A DNA stretch of 64,000 nucleotides from Galeopsis tetrahit. Taxonomy: Eukaryota > Streptophyta > Magnoliopsida > Lamiales > Lamiaceae. The first letter of the stretch is position 1, and each line of letters starts with the position of its first letter. Positions 56,995 through 64,000 of the stretch are shown here, piece after piece. The notes beneath the pieces were generated by a model. The model did not search any database, was not told where the DNA came from, and was given only the letters and a program-made list of their open reading frames with translations. The translations under genes and the position numbers were made by a program. The DNA lies in contig OY776130.1 of NCBI GenBank assembly GCA_963675135.1, positions 27,086,001-27,150,000 on the forward strand, read 5' to 3'.

Positions 56995-57778
56995 GTCTAG
57001 TATGGACTCGAGTGCATGTTGTGCACTCGAGTCCAAATTTTATATAAGAATTCGCGAATCTTTCTCATAATTTGGTTATAGTCTAATGGTAGGGTTTTTT
57101 TTATTTTACTATAACAACCCGGGTTCGAATCCAACCCTCAACATTTTCTTATTTTTATTTTGGTGTACTTTTCAGTTACGTAACTTAAACTTTTTAATAA
57201 ACGATATTGCACTTTTCTATTGTAGTGTCCTACACTTTACAATAATATTTTTATTTATAATGACTTACACTTTTCACTAATATTGTGTTGCACTTTTTAA
57301 TAATATTGTGTTGCACTTTTCAAGTTATAGGAACTTACACCTTTCATTAATATTGTGATGCACTTTTCTAGTATACTGACTTGCACGTTTCAGTAATATT
57401 GTGTTGCACTTTTTAGTTATATTAATTTACACTTTTCATTAATATTGTGATGCACTTTTCACTAGCGCGTTTCAGAAATATTGTGTTTCACTTTTTAATT
57501 ATACGGACTTATATAAATATTGTGGTGCAATTTACTTATTAACTAAAAAAACACAAATTTTAATTAACAAAAAAAAAAGAGAAAAAAAAGGAAAACCTAA
57601 CTAAAATCGGCGAAAAGAAAGGAAACTTAATTAATAAAAAAATACAAACAAATACAATTTTTATTAATAAATAAAATTAAAAAATAGACTGAAAGAAACT
57701 TAAAGCAGCATGCGAAAAAAACAAAAAAAAAATATATGGGACTCGAGTGTATGGCATACACTCGAGTCCATATTAGAC
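56995..57778. repeat. Hairpin-ended GTGCAAC family, copy 3 (best ends)
   Basis: The left end is GTCTAGTATGGACTCGAGTG followed by CATGTTGTGCACTCGAGTCC; the right end is the near inverse, GGACTCGAGTGTATGGCATA then CACTCGAGTCCATATTAGAC. Each end therefore forms its own hairpin and the two ends are inverse to each other. The interior is the GTGCAAC/GTGTAAG array in inverse orientation. It includes the tRNA-like segment at 57073-57132. Confidence 0.8.
57073..57132 (+). other. tRNA-like segment with A and B boxes
   Basis: TAGTCTAATGG at 57079-57089 and GGTTCGAATCC at 57122-57132 match Pol III A- and B-box consensus at a suitable distance. The arms do not make a full cloverleaf, the acceptor stem is poor and T-rich sequence occupies the anticodon region, so it is SINE-like and not a tRNA gene. 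Confidence 0.6.
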
Positions 57779-57989
57779 TAAACCAAACAATATATCCTAT
57801 CTAATCTAATAAATATCTAATCTAATAAACCAAACATGCCCATAATGTCTTGACCTACTTAGTTGGACTTTAGCAGCAGGCATCATCCAGAGATTGATGA
57901 GTATACAATATCACATTGTTTGGTTGGAAAAATAATATTCTAAGTCTTGGGATGCTAAGTTGATTGAAGCAGAATGCGCCTATAATATG

Positions 57990-58240
57990 TTTATAAATCG
58001 AAGTGCAAACTTGTGTCATTTTGAGGTGGTCTATAATTGCTGATGTTGCCCTCTCGATGCCCGTGCTTCGGATTTTATGTCTAATCGCTAAAGCTCGTCG
58101 TGTGGAGGCTCTAACGCTCAATATAAAGCTCGTGTGGAGGTTTTTTGGTTTTTACAAACAAAGATCCACCCAGATAAGTACAGTATTAGCCATGGTAATT
58201 GTTACAAAAAGCTTTCACAACTCAACCCTATTCCTCCTAT
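57990..58240 (+). pseudogene. Possible Ty3/gypsy integrase C-terminal fragment
   Basis: In shifting frames I read A-K-A-R then K-I-H-P-D-K-Y and Y-K-K-L-S-Q-L-N-P, similar in order to the linker and chromodomain-proximal end of gypsy integrases. It is short and damaged, so the assignment is weak. Confidence 0.3.
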
Positions 58241-58427
58241 CTACACAATTTTTACCACTTCAACAACAAAAACCAATTTCAATCACAATCATTCACTTCC
58301 CCTACCTACAACTTTCCTCGAATTATACGGTCAACTTAGCGAAAAGATCTCAGCACATAAGCAATATCCTAGTACACACATAACCAAAAATGAAGTAGAA
58401 ATATCAGTTTTAGTCTCTAAAGTTGCC

Positions 58428-58776
58428 TTTTCTTCGGATTTGATCTCCCTATTTCGCTCACTCTCAAAATTGGTCATGAAAGTTCACTTTTGCTCCAACT
58501 TTTGGTTCCACTATCAGTCATCAACTATTTTGCTGGTTCAAAGTGTAATTACTTAAAAAATTGTACTTAATGTAATTATAAAAAATAAACATCAAAATCA
58601 AAAAGCTTTTAAATAGTTACACATTTAAGTACAATTTTGAGAGTGAACTTTCATGACCGCTAGTCAACAAACGGTCAACTGACGGCTGAACCAAAGGTGG
58701 GAGCAAAAGTGAACTTTCATGACCAATTTTGAGAGTGAGTGAAAATAGGGGGACTAAAATCTGAAAGAAAATAAAA
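58428..58776. mobile_element. Foldback MITE
   Basis: CTCTCAAAATTGGTCATGAA with AGTTCACTTTTGCTCC in the left arm returns inverted in the right arm (58688-58776). A third partial copy (AATTTTGAGAGTGAACTTTC) lies at 58631. It encodes nothing. Confidence 0.7.
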
Positions 58777-59558
58777 GTAAATTCTGAGAATAAGTGAAAA
58801 TACTTGACAAACTCACCACTCAAAGATGGCAAACTAATCAGATATGAAAAAACCACGAATGGATCCTCCCCGTTTCAATTCTGTGAATTTCGGAGAGAAA
58901 GACACAGTTTCTCCATATCTCCAAATTTACATGAAATTTCAGTACGGCAAAGTAGAGGATTTGTATTCTATGAAAACCACAAATTTCCATATGGTCTGCT
59001 ATAGATTACCAAAGTCAACTTGTCAAATATTGCTATAGGAACTATATTCATATCAACTACTAAAATCCAATTTTCGTGTTATTCATGTAGCATCACAAAC
59101 AGTGGTCTCCATGGCATAAAAGATACATGATCAACTATCCTAATTGTGTTTGCAACACACATCACAATCACATATTCAATTGGCACACTGGTCAAAACAA
59201 TCACATGAAAGTAAAAACCAACATTAATTTAACTAAGGGAAACTAAATAACTACCTCCAAGCCAAAAACATAAGACAAAATAAAGCATGCTACTACTATT
59301 TTAGCTTAGGCTTCATCTTTCTGTGATTGCAACGAGCAATTATTCACATCAAGCAGATATAAATGGATCAAAGGTTAAAATAAGCAAACACTACAAGGAA
59401 CAAGATCAAGAACCACCTCAATTCATTATTCAAACAAACAGTAGAAGCGTTCCACAGCACACACCAATTCCAAAACCTCATCTTTACATATGTTCCCTTT
59501 CTACTTTAGAGCTAAATGGATAACAGAAATTTACCATTTCATGAACATGACTACAGCC
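58777..59558. other. Region downstream of the membrane-protein gene
   Basis: Sequence of moderate AT content without a convincing frame. The part next to 59558 would be the 3' UTR of the minus-strand gene. Confidence 0.5.
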
Positions 59559-60512
59559 TTAGGGATCCAAAGTTTCCATTTGAACGCTACTCTTGAGAGG
59601 CACATACTCTCCAAGATATCCACCGAGATGATCGTACAACGCGCTCTTATCGATCCCCTGATGATGATAGCTTTTACAGACATAGTAAAACACACTCTGC
59701 ACCAACAGCCCCATCAGATTCACAAGCACTAACAAACCAACAAGAAACCCCCCAACAACAATCCTCGTAAACACACCGTAATAAAAGCCACCATGAACCA
59801 CAATCGACCCAAAAAGAACATTGATCACCCCACAAATACCAAAGTAGCCAAAAACCAAATTAAACCCAATCCAAGTCTTCCCCTTCAACAACTCATAACT
59901 CTTCTTCATAGCTGCAAGCCCGTAAACAGGCTCCACAACAGACACAACACTAGCAAGATGCCACAATGCGGTTATATAAACATGAACCACTAGAAACATG
60001 AGGAACACAACCACCAATGAAAACAGAAACAACAAAACATTCTGCGTATCAACGGCGATAATGAGAAGCACAAGGAACCCTAGGAAAATCACGTTATAAG
60101 CTACCATAGTGAGAGATACCCATAAGAAGGTGATGAAGAGGCGCTTGAAAACGCTGGGGATTGCGGAGATGGTGGAGGAGAAAGAGACCGGCTTCGAGGA
60201 GTAGAGAGACGCGACGGTGAAGACGACGGCGGCGGTGGCGAGGAGAGAGAAAGCAAAGAGGAATATGAGGTAGAAGAACTGGAAGATTAGGAGCTTGGAC
60301 CAGTCTGAGGAAGCGGCAACGGAGTCGGATTGAAGCTGTGAGAGAATCGGGTGGGTGAAGAGGGAGTGAGCTAAGATTGCGAATGAGAGGGGGAAAATCA
60401 AAGTTAGGGTTACGAGGTAGAAGGTTTTGGGCGATTGTTTAGGGATTGCAATTGACTCTTTGATTATGTCGGTAATGCTCAAGAACTGAAGCTCTTCCGC
60501 AGCTAGATCCAT
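59559..60512 (-). CDS. Polytopic membrane protein, At1g31130/At4g19950-like family
   Basis: The single-exon frame encodes 317 residues from the ATG at 60510-60512. Nine codons upstream of it are open, but they begin with a TTG and the family starts M-D-L-A-x-E-E-L-Q-F-L, so this ATG is preferred. I count six hydrophobic segments; counted from the ATG these lie near 31-51, 74-103, 124-154, 158-194, 213-238 and 249-281. A conserved K-Q-S-P-K-T-F motif lies before the first, and a cytosol-like Y-H-H-Q-G-I-D-K-S tail ends the protein. Arabidopsis relatives are described only as uncharacterised membrane proteins, so no reaction can be given. Codon use and GC content are higher than in the surroundings, and no damage is visible. 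Confidence 0.9.
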   Translation of the reverse strand: MDLAAEELQFLSITDIIKESIAIPKQSPKTFYLVTLTLIFPLSFAILAHSLFTHPILSQLQSDSVAASSDWSKLLIFQFFYLIFLFAFSLLATAAVVFTVASLYSSKPVSFSSTISAIPSVFKRLFITFLWVSLTMVAYNVIFLGFLVLLIIAVDTQNVLLFLFSLVVVFLMFLVVHVYITALWHLASVVSVVEPVYGLAAMKKSYELLKGKTWIGFNLVFGYFGICGVINVLFGSIVVHGGFYYGVFTRIVVGGFLVGLLVLVNLMGLLVQSVFYYVCKSYHHQGIDKSALYDHLGGYLGEYVPLKSSVQMETLDP

Positions 60513-60869
60513 CGCGACGAAATTGGGATCTGTTTCCAAAAATTAACGGAGGAGAAATTTCTCCCCTTTGAAGCAGAAGATCCGACGGTTAGAAACAAGG
60601 CGGAGGAGTTTGAATGGTGGCGGCGGCGGTTACCGGCGGAGAAAGAAATATAGCTGCAAATGGCAATATGTTGTGTCGGCGCGAGTATTTTAGAGTAAGA
60701 GTGAGTCTAAAGGAAAAAGTAAAGTTTATTCTTTGCTTTTTAATTAGGGAATATTACGTATTTAATTTTATTATTTAAAATAATTTAAGATATGATTAAA
60801 ATTTATGTCAACAATTTTTTTTTAGTGTCATTATTATGAATATAAAATATTACAGTATTATTTAAAAAA
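60513..60869 (-). promoter_or_regulatory. 5' UTR and proximal promoter of the membrane-protein gene
   Basis: The first 150 bp upstream are GC-richer, with GGCGGCGGCGG near 60622 on the plus strand (CCG repeats in the sense direction), as in many plant 5' UTRs. Beyond about 60720 it is AT-rich. No clear TATA box was assigned. The foldback element begins at 60870. Confidence 0.5.
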
Positions 60870-61904
60870 GGAAAATATCAATTTTGGTCACCCAGTTTTA
60901 CCTCTTTTCATATTTGGTCACCTACATTTAGTCACTATCAAAATTAGTCACCCAGTTATTATATTCTATCAAAATTGATCACTCGTTAGTCAATCTGTCA
61001 TTGACTAACGGAGAAAGAGTTTTGAGCCGTCAAATTTCTCAAAACCTAAGTTTAAAAAATTTCATGCATCTTCCAGAACTAATGAAACAAACGCAGAAGC
61101 AAGAATGAAACATGGGCAAAAATTACCAATATTTACATTATATTTATAATAGGTCGGAATTCTTACATTATATTTATAATATTTACATTATATTTATAAT
61201 AGGTCAGAATTCTTAGATTAGAAGGAATTCTGATGCATCTGGTAGAACGTGATTGGTTGATTTACTTTTTATTTTATAGATAATTAGGAAATGAGAAACT
61301 CAGGTTTATTTCAATTAATTTCAAATGCCCAATTTTTTTACTAACATTTCAAGAAATCTGCAATAATGATTTTAATAAAAAAATATTTAGAATGAAAAAT
61401 AAGTTTATGAAATTTGAATTGAAAAACAGAGTACAATTGTTAAAAAAAAAAAAAAAGTACATTCTATCTCTTGAGTTTCTCATTTTCTGTAAAATAAAAA
61501 GTAAACCAACTGAATTCATAATTGAGTTAAATAATTATTAAAAACTTACTGAAAATTTCTGACAATCCAGCAGTAAACCAACAACAACATGGTTGATTGA
61601 ATCACGTTCTAGAACATGCCCTTCTGACCTGTTATAATATAATGTAAATATTGATCATTTTTTCACATGTTTCATTCTTGCTTCTGAGTTTGTTTCATTA
61701 GTTCTAGAAGATGCATGAGAATTTTTTAACTTTTGAGAAATCACGGCTCAAAACTCTTTCTTCGTTAGTCAATGACAGATTGACTAACAGATTAATCAAT
61801 TTTGATAGAATATAATAACTGGGTGACCAATTTTGATAGTAACTAAATGTGGGTGACCAAATATGAAAAGAGGTAAAACTTGGTGACCAAAATTGATATT
61901 TTCC
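60870..61904. mobile_element. Foldback element upstream of the membrane-protein gene
   Basis: GGAAAATATCAATTTTGGTC opens the left arm and its inverse closes the right arm; the arms stay complementary for about 350 bp (for example GTTAGTCAATCTGTCATTGA, inverse near 61770). ATTTAAAAA occurs at both borders (60860-60868 and 61906-61914), close to a 9-bp Mutator-type duplication but offset by one base. No coding frame. Confidence 0.8.
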
Positions 61905-62164
61905 CATTTAAAAATGTTAAATTTTTAAGTAGTGGAGTAATAATTTGTATGTATTACTGTAATACTTAATAAAAAATCATGGAAACTTGAATTCATTAAA
62001 GTTTTTGTCTAATTCAATTTTAGATAACCTTCTATATAAATATCAAATTATGTCATAAATTAATAATAAACTATTCGATAAATATCTAAGCTTGAATGAT
62101 AAGAGACAATCCTAAAATAAGAGAATGTGAGAAAAAGTAAATTGTGAAAAAAAAAAAAAAAAAT

Positions 62165-62300
62165 TGTCACATAAGGAAGTAAATTGTGAGAAGTAAATGA
62201 GTATCTGCCACATAAGCAATTAAATTGAATAAATGATGAGCTGCCACATAAGCAAGTAAATTGTGAGAATAAATGGGGAGCTGCCACATAAGCTTACAAT
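62165..62300. repeat. Degenerate tandem repeat with GCCACATAAGC
   Basis: GCCACATAAGC or GTCACATAAGG recurs four times at about 40-50 bp spacing, followed by AAGTAAATTGTGAGAA. The minus-strand frames across it are repeat-driven. Confidence 0.7.
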
Positions 62301-62397
62301 GTGTTGTTAAATAGAGAGTGTATAAAAAATAGATAGAAGTGAAAAGAGAAAATGTTGAGATAAATATAAAATACAATGTAAAGAGCCACATCGAGGG

Positions 62398-62692
62398 GAT
62401 GTTTGTTTTGGGATGGAAAATCTAGATTTGGGAATTCGAAACTCCTGTTACAGTTTGAGGTTTTGATTCTAGATTTCAAAATCCCACTCTATAAACCCTA
62501 TAAAAGTCAATTCTATAAATATCTATAAATTCTATATATATACCTATAAAATCTATAATCCTATACTATAAAATTAAATCATACCCTACATAAATTCCAA
62601 AATAAACACAAAACGTAAAAAGCATTAGGATTTTGAAATCCAATAGATTTTGAAATTCGAATTTCAAAATTCTCAAAATCCCAAAACAACCC
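62398..62692. mobile_element. MITE-like element with TTTTGGGAT ends
   Basis: GGGATGTTTGTTTTGGGAT at the left and ATCCCAAAACAACCC at the right are inverse to each other, and AGATTTTGAAATTC/GAATTTCAAAATTCT-like words extend the symmetry. A target duplication is not clear, so the superfamily is open. Confidence 0.5.
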
Positions 62693-62858
62693 GTCTGTGA
62701 GTGTTAAAAAAATAAAAATGAGAAGTTTTATTTGAAACACCCGTTTTGACATAATACTTAAATGAGTTTATTGACATTAAAAGCTAAAATTCACACCCCT
62801 GCTACAATTAAAGCCAAAAAATTACAGCATTTCAATTAAGGTCAAATCAATAATTAAA

Positions 62859-63360
62859 TAGACTCGAGTTCATATAAGAACTCGAGTTGACCGTTTACTT
62901 TTTTTTTTATTTTTCTGAAACGTGTAAGTCACTATAATTGAAAAGTGCAACGCAATATTAATGAAAAGTGTAAGTCATTATAACTAAAAAGTACAATACA
63001 ATATTACTGAAAAGTGCAACACATTAATATTATTAAAAGGTGCAAGTCAATATCACAATTTTTAATGAAAAGTGTAAGTTATTATAACTGAAAAGTGCAA
63101 CACAATATTACTAAAAAGTGTAAGTCATTATAAATAAAAATATTATTGTAAAGTGTAAGACACTACAATTGAAAAGTGCAACACGGTATCATATATCTAA
63201 AAGGTGCAATATAATATTACCAAAAAGTGTAAGTTAATATAACTTTAAAATATTAATTTTTGAAAAGTGTAAGTCACTGCAAGTGAAAAGTGCAACAAAA
63301 AAAAAATTAATTAAAAAAAAAAAATCAACGGTCAACTCGAGTTCTTGAACTTGAGTCTAC
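62859..63360. repeat. Hairpin-ended GTGCAAC family, copy 4
   Basis: TAGACTCGAGTTC and GAACTCGAGTTGACCGTT at the left are answered at the right by AACGGTCAACTCGAGTTC and CTTGAGTCTA. The interior is the GTGCAAC/GTGTAAG array in the same orientation as copy 1. Confidence 0.8.
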
Positions 63361-64000
63361 AAAGACTGGCTCTTCTTATTTTATGTTGATATTTAGGCTC
63401 CATTTTTATACTGGGTGGAGTACCCCTTGTACTCCTGTGATATTTATGAAGTTCCTTTTGACTAATAAAAAGATGATAAAAAATTAAAGATTCTTTATGG
63501 CTGCTGTCGTGCAGGATTCTTAGTTAATCTTCGACTAAATCGATCTTGTGATTTTTAAAGCATTTTTACTAGAATTAGTATTCTTTATTACCCTGTTTTT
63601 GGTATGGTCATCCATATTTATAGATTATGGATTTTTTTTTTTAAAAGTTGTTCATTTGTGCAATCGTGTTTTATTGTAGTGCAAACTACTTGTTAATCTG
63701 TGCAAATATATCACTCGTTTCATGCAAAATTCTTCTAGTCATTCGTGTAAATTTTTTACCGTTTTGTTTAATTTTGTTTCTAGAAGTATCTGAAGTTGTA
63801 CGTGTTTTCAATAATTTTTATTGAGATTTAATTCTAGGATTTTTTTTTTTTTTTAAGATGTTTGATGTTTAATTTTTGGGTATTTAATTCTCTTATTTTG
63901 TTTATTAGTATTTTTTAGAAAGATTGAAATTCAAAATTTAAAATATAGTCAAAAGGGTATAAAAATAATTTTAAGTGTCATTTTTGCACCTAATACTAAC
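63361..64000. other. AT-rich end of the window
   Basis: TGGAGTACCCCTTGTACTCC followed by AATGAAG-like and ACTAATAAAAAG sequence near 63416-63475 resembles the 3' tail of plant LINEs, but too little is present to classify it. Nothing else is seen. Confidence 0.3.

Noticed and set aside
57073..57132. A functional tRNA gene
   Set aside because: A and B boxes are present, but the acceptor and anticodon arms do not pair and the middle is T-rich.
58003..58556. A host protein-coding gene on the plus strand
   Set aside because: The frames are short, overlap in different phases and contain low-complexity sequence; at most a gypsy fragment is present.
62060..62479. Minus-strand small proteins
   Set aside because: They arise from the GCCACATAAGC tandem repeat and AT-rich sequence, with no conserved features.

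Overview
This is a nuclear window from a flowering plant. The evidence is spliced-style AT-rich DNA, Sirevirus-type and Tork-like Ty1/copia elements, plant L1 LINEs with an RRM-bearing ORF1, Stowaway, PIF/Harbinger, hAT, CACTA and Mutator-like elements, a tRNA-derived SINE and a plastid 16S rRNA insertion. A eudicot is likely, but I cannot name a species. It is almost wholly a nested transposon landscape. The only host gene I believe intact is a single-exon membrane-protein gene on the minus strand at 59559-60512 (At1g31130/At4g19950-like family).

Layout. 1-2274: a low-copy block, also present at 37723-38946, carrying a SINE (80-202) and a dimeric Harbinger-type MITE (941-1706); the second copy gives empty sites for both. 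2275-20439: one Sirevirus-like copia element with long LTRs, an initiator-Met primer site, gag, pro-int-RT, RNase H and a very long extra ORF downstream of pol. Its 5' LTR is split by a 2.9-kb CACTA element (3427-6320). Its genes carry in-frame stops and frameshifts, although the LTRs differ by only about 25 substitutions by eye. 20690-20919: plastid 16S rRNA fragment. 23149-25551: a Mutator-like element with 9-bp flanking repeats that carries a fragment of a host GT17 glycosyltransferase gene and is itself interrupted by a solo Sirevirus-type LTR (23189-24781). 26008-27756: decayed LINE cut off by a Stowaway MITE (27757-28065).

28159-41217: a patchwork of short elements (hAT, Stowaway, palindromic MITEs, a 1.6-kb foldback at 34533-36173) and duplicated blocks, including a 0.3-kb direct duplication (29719-30040 and 31722-32037) flanking a broken plant mobile-domain gene. 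41258-47248: near full-length but broken L1 LINE on the minus strand, with ORF1 stop and ORF2 start overlapping as TAATG. 49890-50600: decayed copia RNase H. 51337-55423: a minus-strand copia derivative that has lost RT and RNase H but keeps an 814-codon open gag-protease-integrase frame.

55424-64000: a SINE with a perfect 16-bp target duplication, a hAT MITE with a perfect 8-bp duplication, several copies of an unclassified repeat family with hairpin ends and a GTGCAAC/GTGTAAG interior, a foldback element 358 bp upstream of the start codon of the host gene, and further AT-rich sequence. Candidates for undescribed biology are the GT17-carrying Mutator-like element, the hairpin-ended GTGCAAC repeat family (one copy holds Pol III-like A and B boxes), the 23-bp palindrome array between pol and the extra ORF of the Sirevirus, and that extra ORF itself. 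All identifications are by reading the sequence; no search was run.
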